A DNA stretch of 64,000 bases, taken from the NCBI GenBank assembly GCA_905250115.1, contig CAJNOI010000029.1, positions 186,001 to 250,000 on the forward strand, in the 5' to 3' direction. Positions 12,965-27,178 of this stretch are shown here, in pieces (the stretch's first letter is position 1; each line of letters begins with the position of its first letter). The notes below the pieces were generated by a model. It saw only the letters and a list, made by a program, of their open reading frames with translations, did no database searches and was not told where the DNA came from. A program made the position numbers and the translations under genes. The stretch is from Adineta steineri (lineage: Eukaryota > Rotifera > Eurotatoria > Adinetida > Adinetidae).

Positions 12965-13760
12965 AATTCATTCCAGAATCCTGTGATAAAGGTCATTTGT
13001 GGTTCAGAGAATAATTCATTTTATTTTTGCTCGTCAGTCATTACGAACAAATATATATGTTATGCATATTTTCTAACTACTATCATTTTTGGACTTTCTA
13101 ATTCATATTTTGACTTACTACGAGGATATAATAATTTAGATTCTACTGCCTATTCACTTTTTTTCTGGAAACTAGTATGGTTTCTTTTCGTATTATAAAG
13201 TACGATACATCTTATCTATTTGAATGTATGTATACATGATTGCTCGTTTTTGTTTAGATCATTATCGTACCAGTTTATCGTATTGGTTTGTAATGGTCGA
13301 TATTCATTGATAAATATCAGAGCATGCAGTAGTACTTGAATTATTCCTGTTACTATTCCAAGTGCCATTACTATTTATATTCATTTGGCTATAAATTTTG
13401 AAATTTATATTATACGTCTGTCATTTAAACCAGGGTGTCGTAATGCAACTCCTTCAGGAAGTTATCGTTATGTAGTTTAATCGTATTCGGTTTATCTTCT
13501 ACATTTACATGAACTTTATCAAAAAACAAGAATTTCAAAGTATATGCTCTAGTGATTTCAGAATACCGAGAAAAAAAGCAGTTGAAAGAGAATTGTTTAC
13601 AATGTAACAGGATTAATATTATCTACTGCATTAATATCATTGCAATGAATAACAACATGAAATAACTTTAGAGAATTTAGCTGTTGTTATTGTTGGAATA
13701 TTGTCAGATATGAGTCGTTATCTAAGTTTCTGCTTACTTACACTGTTAAGTGGATTATTC
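12965..13760 (+). pseudogene. Probable decayed 7TM receptor gene
   Basis: The open stretch 12983-13198 encodes hydrophobic segments with a loop (SYFDLLRGYNNLDSTAYS) that lines up with the TM2-TM3 loop of the intact receptor at 9000-10016 (SILGDLYNQSFDSSWC). After a possible intron ending near 13256, a degenerate HYR appears where the intact gene has FYR. Near 13347-13400 the piece IPSAITIYIHLAI resembles TM5 (PFCCILFIYMHI). Stops and frame changes interrupt the rest. The upstream duplicated block supports a shared origin with the intact receptor. The end is uncertain, and the match is weak enough that an unrelated membrane protein remnant cannot be excluded. Confidence 0.4.
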
Positions 13761-14667
13761 TGCAAAGGCAGAGAACAATAAGTATGGTTTTAGTTTTTGA
13801 TCTACTGACAAGTAGATCAAAAAAACCTTATGACTATCATGACCTATCGTTTATTATTATCTAAGTCTTTTCTCAATTTCTTCCAAGAAGAAATCATACA
13901 GAATTAACAAAAACATGTTGCAATGCATGTTTAGAGAAGAAATTAATCATACGAAAATAACTAACACTAAAAATAGATGATACAATAGAATCAGAATTGC
14001 AAAAACAAAAAAGCATATAGAATAAAAAAAATGATAATATTCCAGAATAATCAAATAAAATAGCATCGTACGCTCTAGTCGGTGAATTTAAGAATGTACT
14101 GTTTTCTTCTGCTATACAAAGTCTAAATATAATTACTTAAAAATATAAGATAAATAACTAATTTATGTTTTACTTTGTTGTTTAATTTTGATAAAAATAG
14201 ATGAATGAACAATTTTCAAATAATTATTTTTAGTAACAAACAAGAAAATAAATATAAAATCGAACACAATATGCCAATGTGGCATATGAATGAGAAATGT
14301 TTTTATTCTAATATATATATTTCTATATGATTGACAAATCAGAGGAAGACAGTCTATCGAAGTAATATAATATTCTTTGTCAAAAAACATGTACTCAGTG
14401 ATACAGAATCTATTCGTATGCGCGACCGGTCGGTCGTGGAAATATTTAAATTTTTTTAATAATTTCCCCACTGTAATTGGGAGAATTTTTTTATTTTATC
14501 AGCATTGTCAAGCTATGTATACATGTTAAAGTGTTGATTAAAATATGTTTGAGACAAATAATTTATTCGAATTTGCAGTTTTCTTTTGAAAAAAAAGGCA
14601 TAAGAATAATAAAGAATAAATAGAATGTTTGTTTTTGAAATAGTTTATGCAAAACACCTAGGAATAT
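13761..14667. other. Intergenic, nothing recognised
   Basis: AT-rich sequence with no supported exon. The open frame at 14163-14471 (-) shows no domain and biased composition. Confidence 0.4.
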
Positions 14668-15149
14668 CTATAGTGGACGATATTCACCAATAAAAGCATT
14701 ACAATTTGGACAATAATGTTGAACATTTTGTAAATCTGATATACAAAATGGTATAAGGCAACAGCCAAGCCAACAACCAAATATAATCAAAAAAAGACAT
14801 AGAAGCCATGTTAATAATCCATTTTTTTGTTCAACACGTGTAACAATCATTGCTCGACAATTTGGACAACTACATTGAACTGGATTTCTACTAAATGAAT
14901 TCATAGGAGCAACTTGCACCGCATAAGCTATCGGTATAGATTGATTAGCTGATGGATATTTGATTTCACCAGGTTGTTCTTGTTGTGATACAGAATACAT
15001 TGCTGCTCGTCCGCTAGGCATAGGAGGAGCAGATTTCTCTACTACTTCCACTATATAAACAGATAAAAATATGAATCATTGCTTTCTTGTTTAGCATATA
15101 ATAACTCACTGTATGGTGGCGGTGGTACTGATTGAAAATTGTCGTTCAT
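14668..15149 (-). CDS. LITAF: LITAF-domain (SIMPLE-like) membrane protein
   Basis: LITAF-domain proteins are small zinc-binding proteins that sit monotopically on late endosome/lysosome membranes. Two exons: 15110-15149 (MNDNFQSVPPPPY) and 14668-15050, joined across a 59-bp intron; the A of exon 1 plus TG of exon 2 rebuild a Met codon. The total is about 140 residues. The proline-rich N-terminus with a PPPPY motif is typical, and binds WW domains of NEDD4-type ligases in the family. The LITAF domain spans about residues 70-140: CSCPNCRAMIVTRVE (first CxxC), a hydrophobic segment LLTWLLCLFLIIFGCWLG, then YCPNCNAFIGEYRPL (second CxxC with the aromatic and G residues). All four zinc cysteines are present. 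Complete. The short, single-domain form is the usual one in invertebrates. Confidence 0.9.
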
Positions 15150-16842
15150 TTTTATTTTTAATTATAGATGAGAATCTAAATGGAGAAAGAGAACAGATGG
15201 AATGCAAAGAATATCAAATGAAAATATCGCTCTTTTTTTTATTAATATATAATAAAGTCTTTCATTTAATTACTTTTGATTGGTTCTAGTGGAAAAAGTA
15301 AAAATGAACTTTAACACGCACATTTCTGTCTAAGATTTATTTTGAGCATTTTATCTATTCACATGAACTTTGTCTTGATTACATTTGTAACCAGGGATGT
15401 GTCAACTTATTTTTTACTATTTATCTTAGTTGATGAATATGCAGTAAATATTTGACATCCTCATTCTATTCATTTTCGATCTCTGTTTAATATAGAATAC
15501 TCCTATTTACATAGAAAAACAATTTAGTAAATATATCTTATTAAGGTTAAAATTACTAAAGATATTTTTATTTCGCAATACTTTACATAGTATAATTGAT
15601 GTTTATTCTAACTCTGACACTCATGATGAATAATGTATTTTTCAAAAATCGTATGTTTTCGTAAAGGTAACTTTATACAATATGAGGAATAAATCATACG
15701 TGAGATTTATTCTCTCTATTTAAAATTTTTATGGCAACTTACCGATTCGTGAGATTTTTATATGAGCCTGCCTTTTATTTATTGACACGGAATATACATA
15801 TAGTTTGACAAAATAACATAAATGAAACTGGCAGTCTTTTATATTGATTCTCCTATCGTTTTTCCTTCCTATTTCTATAAAATCTACAATAGTTCTCTTA
15901 TTCCTTTTTATCTTCAAACTTATTAAGTAGCACGGAGTTTTTCTTTCTCCTATTCTTTTAATACCCTAAAGGGCGTAGTTTATTTTTTTTCTTCTCCTTC
16001 CTCCCATGAAATTCCTTTTTTCTATACTTGTAAATACCAGAGAAAAAAAAATATTTACGCTAGAGAAGGATCGATTACAATGAAAACTAACGACATCTTT
16101 AGTTTAAAAAAATATCTAAGTTACAATCGAAAATCAAATTTATAATTTAATTCAATTTTTTTAATTAATATTTTAATAATTTTCGTTTGATATTTATGCA
16201 AATTCGTATATGTTCCTTTTTCCTCTATTGGGAACATTATTAATGGTTGTTGTGCGATTATAAAACAAGACTACTCATTATATATATACGCGTCATCACA
16301 ACACGTAACATATAAACCTACGAACGAAGGGTAATAAACGTCCTTGAGAATATATTTACATCCTCCATAAAAGAGTAGATTACTTGTTGAGTCTAATCGT
16401 ACTAATTTAACAAAAGAGCGCCTAGATTAATAAGATTTTTCTCGAATTTCATCATACTGGTTTTTTTCCTATACTTTTCTATTCTTGCATAATATCAATG
16501 CAATGTTTGTTTTGTACGTCATTCGATGTGAACGCCTACCTTTGTTTTTCTCTTCATATTTATATATATATTGCATCAGTGTTTTTCTCTTCATAATTAT
16601 ATACATTGCATCAATATTTTCCTTTCAGATATTTGACTACATTTCATACGAGCAGCAGCTAACAACTGATCGCCAATTGAAAGTTTAGTTTCTTTATGAA
16701 GTTGTCGATTCGAAGTAAGATTTTTAATTATTAATGAAATCTGTTTCTAAAATTCATATTCGTATTAGATATACAAACAGTTGCCCACGGCCAATATTGT
16801 CATAATAGACGAACGGCACAACCGAGTGTTGTTCAGTATTCT
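15150..16842. other. Intergenic, nothing recognised
   Basis: AT-rich with homopolymer runs; no repeat or coding exon supported. 16485-16688 is open but has no recognisable domain. The last few hundred bases should include the eIF5 promoter or leader. Confidence 0.4.
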
Positions 16843-17022
16843 ATGTTAGATGCTTCATGCCCAACTGGCAATTATACAAAAATATCGTCTTTCGCTAGGC
16901 TTAAACGCTCTACGTCATCAAGATACAAAAAATATCGAAAAGATTTAGCTCCCATACATCCCCTTCAAAAACCTTATACCCTCATACATTTATCAAATAA
17001 TTCTATACAACCATTGCTATGA
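16843..17022 (+). CDS. Possible upstream ORF of eIF5 (59 codons)
   Basis: An ATG at 16843 opens 59 codons ([16 protein letters not shown]...) and ends TGA at 17020-17022, overlapping the eIF5 ATG at 17019 as ATGA. The frame also stays open upstream to about 16776, giving 83 codons without a stop. It is rich in K, R, S and P. No domain is recognised. It could be a regulatory upstream ORF in the eIF5 leader, a 3' exon of another gene, or chance. Known eIF5 mRNAs of other animals carry regulatory upstream ORFs, which makes the first reading worth considering. Confidence 0.3.
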   Translation: MLDASCPTGNYTKISSFARLKRSTSSRYKKYRKDLAPIHPLQKPYTLIHLSNNSIQPLL

Positions 17023-17421
17023 TTAATGTTAATCGTCAAACAAACGATATGTTCTATCGTTATAAGATGCCTAAACTTTTAGCAAAAGTTGAAGGCACAG
17101 GTAATGGCATCAAAACTGTTATCGTCAATGCATCTGCAATTGCAAAAGCTCTTAGTCGACCAACAACTTGTAAGATTACAATCAGATTTTTACGAAAAAC
17201 GAAAAACTAAATAAATTTTTCTATTCCTAGATGTAACAAAATTTTTTGGATGTGAATTAGGTGCACAAGTCCAAATGAATGCCAAAGATGATCGATATAT
17301 TGTTAATGGTTCACATGATTGTGAAAAACTACAAAATTTATTGGACGCATTTATTAAACGATTTGTACTTTGTCCAAATTGTGATAATCCAGAAACAAGA
17401 CTAGTATGTCTTGTCTTATAA
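17019..17421 (+). CDS. EIF5: Eukaryotic translation initiation factor 5, N-terminal part (truncated)
   Basis: eIF5 is the GTPase-activating protein for eIF2 in the 43S/48S initiation complex. Exon 1 (17019-17169) begins [18 protein letters not shown] and continues [18 protein letters not shown]; exon 2 starts at 17231 after a 61-bp intron and carries [27 protein letters not shown] and [15 protein letters not shown]. The Arg in VNR corresponds to the catalytic Arg15 of eIF5, and the first zinc-ribbon pair CPNC is present. The second CxxC of the ribbon and the whole C-terminal HEAT domain are missing. After RL the sequence GTATGT (17404) is a good splice donor, but no following exon is visible in the 140 bp before the N gap at 17544; read through, the frame stops at 17421. 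Full eIF5 is about 400 residues, and only about 120 are here. Either the locus is a truncated copy or the gap hides a misassembly. Confidence 0.9.
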
Positions 17422-17543
17422 TTTTAATATAGATATAGTCAAGTAAAAAATACGGATAGAATATTTTATGATGAAAAGCGTTTGTAGTACAAACATATGT
17501 TTAGTAACTGATGAATAGGCAGTTGTAAGAGTATTGTAATTGA

Positions 17544-17643
17544 NNNNNNNNNNNNNNNNNNNNNNNNNNNNNNNNNNNNNNNNNNNNNNNNNNNNNNNNN
17601 NNNNNNNNNNNNNNNNNNNNNNNNNNNNNNNNNNNNNNNNNNN
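17544..17643. other. Assembly gap (100 N)
   Basis: Exactly 100 Ns, the usual placeholder for a gap of unknown size. It interrupts the GH13 gene on the minus strand and lies just after the truncated eIF5, so both neighbours are incomplete at this edge. Confidence 0.97.
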
Positions 17644-20252
<2,609 letters not shown>

Positions 20253-23200
20253 ATGGCACGAATGGAGCCAGAACTACACGAAAATGTGACTATAGCTACA
20301 AAAACATATAGACACCGTAAAAATTTCATTATTTCTCAGTAATTTTTCAATTAATTTATATAGGTACCACGGATACACCACATACAGTTAATTCTCACGA
20401 TATGAATGATTTAGTAACTGATCATATTTTTATTGCACCATATGAAATATGTGCTGCTGGTATTGGCTTACTTTCGATTTTAGTTAATCGACATATTATA
20501 GATGCATCTTTTTCAAAATTATATCAATTGAGGTATATACTAAATAATCTCATAAAATTTAATATATATTATTATTTAGTTTGAGACTTGGATGGGAAAA
20601 AGTATTCACTCAAGAACGACAAAAACTTAAACCTAATGATATATCAGTAATGAAATGTTTTGTATTAAACAGATTATTACAGGAATATTTAAAAGTAAGC
20701 ATATTTATGAACAACCTTTTTTTTTCCTCTTTCATACCATATAAATAACATGTTGAACGCGAATATAACAATCGAGATCTTTCTTTAAAAAAAATTTCTA
20801 ATAGAATTTGATGGAATAATATAAATTAAAATTTCACTATTGATTAGTCTTTAATTAATTTCTATTCATAAAAATTTTCTTTGAATAAAAATGCTCTAAT
20901 GTTAAAAGTACGAAAGAAAACGAAAAAAAAAATCAAGATTTCGTCTATTTTCAAGTACAATTTGAAGTATAGGTGAAGGACACCGATAAAAATGACGACA
21001 TAGTGCATTTTTTTTCTCTTATAAAACGATTCTCTTTTTATCGAGGGTGATATTATTTTGTATATAGAGCAATCATATCTTACGCTGTTATACTAAACTA
21101 GTTTTCTTGATATGTAGAGCATATATCTAAATATTGCTTTTTTTGTATATCTTTTAGGATTCACATAGTTTTGTTAAAAGATCAAAGACTTTATATAATG
21201 AAATTAAATCGCGTATGTCTACGGATTTTCCACAATGGGTAAATAGATAATATATATATATATATATTAATTGTATCTAATTTTATTCAGACGTCACAAA
21301 ATTTATTTGAAGAAGTTAAACGTTGGCAAGATATGCAACGTCGACGACGTTTGTTTTACTTTAATCATACAGAATTACGACAATTACCAGGTCTATTAAT
21401 GCTACATAAAGCGTATGTACTAGATTATTTAATGTCAAAGTATTTCAATATTATATAAATCTTTAGTGCAACTAATTGGTGTCATTGTTTAATAAATCAT
21501 TTTCGGCAAAATACTAAACTTTGGGAAACAGAAGGACGTAATCGTTTCACCGAACACTTTCAACAGTTAGTTATTATTTTTTTCTTTCGAAATAGAAATA
21601 CAGATAAAAATTTTTTCTCAATAGTTCATTTATCATTGTTGCACAACCAACTGGTTCTGAAGGTGCGGCAGCTACTCAGTATATCAAAAGTACAACTGGG
21701 CATTTTGCGAAATTAAACACACGTATCATCTGTCTACTAGATCCTGTCATACTCAAAGATTATATAGATTTATCTACCATAGGTATAAATATATTGTATT
21801 AATAATTTTTAATCTCGAATCATTTCTTAGATGTAACACTCTATCCTTTAAATCGTGAAACTAATGATAAGAAAGAAAAACAATTACCAATTAAATGGCA
21901 AATACAAAAAGTAATGAGTGCTGAAGGTACTCCAGTGTCTATTTTTTATGCTGAAGTTAATACCCTTCAACTTGGTACACATGATTCCGAGAGTAAACGT
22001 CTTCCATTAAATTCAACACTTTGTCAATTAGAATTTCGATGGAAAATTAAAGTAATTTTTTTCCAAAAAACAAATTTACAATAATTTTTTTTCTATCATT
22101 AGATAAACGATCCTGAATATGAAGAAAATATTGTATTACTGTCTCAACCATTCGGAATTTGTTCTCATGCACAATATTTTCCAAAATTTGTTGCACAAAT
22201 ATTTCTCCATGAAATGAAACAAATTTTAAATCATGTTTGAATTAATAATCTATTTAAATAGTTTTCATATATATCTCGTTTTCTTATTAGCAAAATACAA
22301 CAACAGATCCTAATATAATTACTGAATTTATTCGTCGATATTATACACGTATGACCGGTGTTGAACTCACTGATCATACAAATCGATACATACGAGAAGT
22401 ATTTGCTAAAGCAATTGATGGTTAGATATTTTAGAAGAAAAAAAATTTATGTATAAATATCTATATTTAGATGTCAAGAGTACACGAACAATGAATACAT
22501 TAGATAATACATATGAAGTTCGATGAAATTTAATTTTAATAAGTTAATATTTTTATAATATATATTAATAGGATTTATTAGCGAAAATGATAAGTCAAAT
22601 TGATTTTTTAGTTCTACATCCAGTTTTATCATTGATGTATGATGATAGGTAAAATAAATTTTTTGTATTATTTTCATCTATAACTTTTTGTTTTTCTTCA
22701 TAGTCTTTTTCTTGGTATATGCAACAGTACGGAAGTAGATAAAATGTTGAATGGTACTCGAGAAGAACCTCATCTATTATTACGTTTTAATACTCTTACA
22801 AATCATCAATGGAATTCAAATGCTATTGTTCAATTTATTATTCATGATGGTAAATCGAATGTTTTCTCTTATTAAATATGATTTGTTTTATATGAATAGG
22901 TAATTTAAAGCGGGCAAGCTTTGATACAAAAACATTTGCGAATGAAATGTGTCGATTGATTTGTGAATCGATGAGTGATAAAATCAAACCAGCTAAAGTT
23001 TTATCTACTATGTCACCACGTATTTTTACGGATTTTCAATGGTATTTTCGTAAGTTATTTATAATTTCATATAAATATGAGGAAATATTTTTCTATTTGA
23101 ATATAGATGAAGAATTATATCGATTGAATAAAATGTCACTACCAAGTAGTGATTCATATGATCCATTATTACCTATTCTTTGGATGACTATGTAAGCACC

Positions 23201-24315
23201 ATTGATAATTATTCTCTTTCTTGTAAAGAAGAGTCCAGTAAACATAAATTGTTTGTTCGATTGTATGTCCGCAGGGTCAAAAAAACATCGAAAACTGATT
23301 TTTCCAATAAGACATTTCTTGAGGTATTTCGATGCGGGGAGTTCGAATCTAAGGCCTGTTGGATGACCATGGTAGGGGGTGGGTGGGTGTGGGTGAAACA
23401 TCGAAAATCAATTTTTCACGGCTTTCATTCGTTTTTTTCAGTAAATGTGAAGAAAATGCGTTTCTACGAGAAAGAGCAAAGCGAGTCCTCGGACGAGCGT
23501 TACTTGTTTGTTAAAATGTGATTATATCTTTATTTTAGGAGACAAAATGATTCTAATAATCCTCCACAAACAAGTACTGTTTCTAATAATAGTATTCAAC
23601 GAAAAAAAAGAAATTATTCGGATTTATTACCAACTATAGAATCTGTGTCATCGGAAGTTCGACCAATTCCTATAAATGTTATTGTACATGTAAATAGTAT
23701 AGATGATAATTTATTACAACAAAATACTTCCTCGAATGATTTTCATCGTTCTATGATTCCTCATTCTCGTAAGATGATAGGAATTATTTTTTGTTTAAAA
23801 ATTCATTTTTACTTTACATTTAGGTATTGATGTTAAGGTGGGAAGAGGTGAGAAAATCGATCAATCAGATAATCCAAAGGGTGCTAAAAAGAATCGACAA
23901 TGGGTGGTTGAAATGCCTGACGATACCGATATATCTCCTGCAGTTATATTTAGTTATTTAAGTGAAAAATTTCGTAATCTACCTGATAATCAAAATGAAC
24001 ATGCATCTTCCAATAATATTCATCGAGCAAACCAAGGACAAATATCTTCATCAAATATGATATATTGTAATGGTTCTAAACGTATGAAATCACCTATTAA
24101 TAATTCTTCAAATATACCTTCTGAAGTAAGTTATTTGTTTTTTGATATAGAAAAGATAATGTAATTATTTTTATATTTAAATTTAATAGATTTCAAAGGT
24201 TGATTTGGATCCAGTAGCTAATGTTGGTCTCAACAATACACAAAATCAGATACAGATTAAACAGGAACCATGTGATGTTGATTATGCTATTTTAACAGAT
24301 ACAATGTTAGTGTAA
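20253..24315 (+). CDS. STAT-like transcription factor, array copy A
   Basis: About 18 exons, roughly 820 residues. Exon 1 starts MARMEPELHENV (20253-20316); exon 2 (20364-20532) has IFIAPYEICAAGIGLLS. Helical region: EEVKRWQDMQRRRRLFYF (about 21300-21360), comparable to the STAT coiled-coil end WKRRQ. DNA-binding-domain-like part: FIIVAQPTGSEGAAATQY (about 21627), TRIICLLDPVILKDYI, then LNSTLCQLEFRWKI (about 22010) and FGICSHAQYFPKFVAQIFL (about 22155-22210). The linker ends HPVLSLMYDD; the SH2-like domain reads LFLGICNSTEVDKML and HLLLRFNTL (Arg codon 22783). A tyrosine follows in SDSYDPLLPILW (about 23150), then a Ser/Asn-rich tail with the SUMO-type motif IKQEP near the end. In STATs this architecture gives a phosphotyrosine-dependent dimer that binds DNA. 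The intron at 23192-23538 contains a dispersed repeat. The start is the first in-frame ATG; homology is by motif reading only. Confidence 0.72.
23268..23518 (+). repeat. Dispersed short repeat, copy 2, in intron of STAT-like gene A
   Basis: Matches 10387-10515 in opposite orientation. An extra piece of about 110 bp is bounded by direct repeats ACATCGAAAA (about 23285 and 23398) and contains AGTTCGAATCT, similar to a tRNA B box, and a telomere-like GGGTGGGTGTGGGTG. The extra piece may be an insertion into the repeat, or copy 1 may be a deletion form. It enlarges this intron to about 350 bp. Confidence 0.75.
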
Positions 24316-27178
24316 TTATTTTGAAATACATTTACTCATAAATATTATATAATAAAGAACTAAAATTGTTTGTCATGAATTTTATAGGGCGATATCTTGA
24401 TATTCATTTCAGAGATCGGTTAATTAATTTATTAATTAAGACACTTGATACGAATCTAAAGTCTTAAATCAGTTAAATTCTCTGGCAAGCTAGTCATTCG
24501 ACCTTTGTTTATCCAAGAAATTTTTGTTAGGAAACAATAATAACATATTTTTGTTCTAGATTCGTTTTATTCGAGAAATAACTTGCATTTATTGTCATAT
24601 TAAGATTTTTATTTTTATCTACTTGCTATTCTGTATCGATACTTCTAACATACGTAATACATGAAGTTAAGTCAATGATTGCAAATATTAAAATATCACA
24701 ACTTCGTTTTAGTAAGACTAATTATCAAATAGTATTTATACGAAAAAAAACAAATTGAATGTTGTGAACGATATCAATACATGGCTCTAGTAGAAAGAGG
24801 AAGAGTAGACTCATTTGCATCGCATTGAGTATATTGCAATCAATCAGGATACAACAGAATCCATTAGAATCATAAAATCTTTATTTACGTTTGTTATGTT
24901 TTTAAAGTACTGTAAGTCTGAGCATATACGACAAACTAATTTGTTTGCTTTACTTATTTATTACTATCTGGAAGACGTACATGCTAAATCGAACAAATTT
25001 TTTTTCTGTTTTATAGAGAAATACTCCAAGTTTTATTTATGCTTAAAAATATTCTGATCTATTAAAAAAGAAAAAATTTCTATTTTCTACTAAAGATAAA
25101 ATCATAGATTTTGGATTTCTATAATATCATTCGATTCGCGTCTTCTTTTATTTTCTCAGTTTTTTGAAGTAATTTATTTGCAACCTTTGACTTTTCGCCA
25201 ATCTATACGACTTCTTCATGACTTCACAGAGAGTTTCCAAAGTACCCAGGCAGCCACAGTTGAGTTTTAGTAAGGTACTTTATAAGTAGTAAGACGGAAA
25301 ACACATAATACTGCCCGAAAATTTTTTGAAGTAACTCATTTTGTAGAGCTTTTTTTTGCTGACCATTTTGATAAAAAGAAATTCTATTTTCATCAAGAAA
25401 TGATGGTGCTAGAATTAAAATACCGAAAAAGCTCTACAAAATGGAATATATCAAAAAATCTCTATATAGCTTCGTGTATTTTGTCGCTGTCTTTAGATGA
25501 AAATACTCGCGAAAAACGCCAAAGTTTGTATTTAAGTGGATAATGCTAGATTTATGAATAAAAACTTGAAAGATTTCTCTTTAAAATAAAAATAATTTAT
25601 TTGATTTGATTCAAAAATGACCGAGATATTTAATTTTCTTTGTTTTTGTAGATGAATTTCTGAAGATCGTCTTTAGTTATAGATTATATCATAATAAAAT
25701 AAAAAATTCAGTTTTATGATTTCTATTCAAAATCTAGATAAAAAATGTAAGACTTTATATATATTCAACCTTGAGACATTTCATATTGTTGAACTCCATA
25801 AACTTGTCTGAAATTTTATAAAATTACACAAATTTGTTGAATACTAAATGAATGGATATGGTACTGCACATATAAATAATTAAATACAATTATTCTGAAT
25901 GTATTCTATTTTAACAAAAAAAATTCAAGAAATAATAATAATAAATATTTTTCAAATATAACTTTGTACTTATCGTCTCTATTAAGAACGATTCATTTTT
26001 ATAATACAGATATGATGTGCAAATGAAAATAAGAATCATCGCATCCTAATTCTAATCATAACTGTTGTATTACATAACATGAACAATGTAACAAATTTCA
26101 ATTAGATTAAAAACTAATTCTAACAAGAAAAGAAATAAGGATCAGTTGTATGAAAAATAACTGATATTTCGAGGTTTTAATTAACAAAACTTGCAACAAC
26201 AATAAGAAATACGGTAAAAAAACCTATTTTATATTGTAAAATTTATACTATTTGAATTTCGTCCTTGATGAATCTAAAAGAAATGTTTAGAAAAACGACA
26301 ACGATAGTGCATATTTTACAATGAGGAATAGATCTTTTAGTGTATTTGTTATTTTTAATTCTAAATATTGAACCTATCTTAAGCATGTATCGAATTATCA
26401 GTCTTTTTTTGATATTATCTACCGAAATGGCTTTTGCTTGTTTTCTCGCTGTAAGTAAAAATGACCATGATCTTATCAATTGCCAATACAAAAATAAACG
26501 ATTTGAATAATTTTTTTATACAAGGACTAGCGGTAATCTTAGGTCCTGTGATCATCTTCAATTGGCGTAGATATGAATTAATATGAAATATTTACTGAAA
26601 AAAAACTGCTCTATAAATTTAGTTGGAAAGAAATTGTATTATAATCTTATTTAAATATTACTTGAGACGAACATGATAATATAACAAAGTTTAAATGACT
26701 CGTACGTTGGCAATTTCTAGAGTTATTCCGCGAATTGTAGTATTATTGCAGCAATAAATAGAAAAGAAAAGAGTATTTTTTTATTTTGAGTAATTCTGAC
26801 GTCATTTAAATGACAAAAGTACATGAATTAAGAGCCACTTATACGGAAAATCCTTATCAATGTTAATTATGTTGGTAGAAACTATATATAAATGAAACCA
26901 AAACACAAAATTTCTTGGAAGAATAAGCTAACATAACGACGGTAGTCGCGTCACGACCCATATTTGCTCTCTTTTCTATTAGTAGAAACAGCAGGAGAGA
27001 AAAAAAAACGAATTTACACTGTCTCCTTTATTTTTCATGCATTGACCTTCTAGTGAAAAAAAAAGACAATTATCGTGAATATTTTTTTGTTCTTCTCTAA
27101 TCAACTTAAGGCAAATTTATCTGTATATATAATTCATTTAATATAATCATTAACCACTTACTCGAAATTATACCACTA
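24316..27178. other. Intergenic between STAT-like genes A and B
   Basis: About 2.9 kb, AT-rich. One inverted repeat at 25320-25461 is visible. No exon is supported; the open frames at 24815-25057 and 26243-26491 show no domain. Confidence 0.45.
25320..25461. repeat. Inverted repeat, hairpin-forming
   Basis: CATTTTGTAGAGCTTTTT at 25337-25354 and its exact complement at 25426-25443 form an 18-bp stem with a 71-bp loop. Similarity between the arms continues outward imperfectly for about another 12 bp. Could be a small foldback transposable element or a structured RNA. Confidence 0.7.

Noticed and set aside
17019-17421. Reading the fragment as eIF2 beta, which shares the zinc-ribbon domain
   Set aside because: The start with VNR, FYRYKMP and [16 protein letters not shown] fits eIF5 specifically.
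17466-17543. Minus-strand reading beyond the N gap as the end of the GH13 protein
   Set aside because: The peptide after the gap shows no GH13 similarity and soon ends; the gap length is unknown, so frame cannot be carried across.
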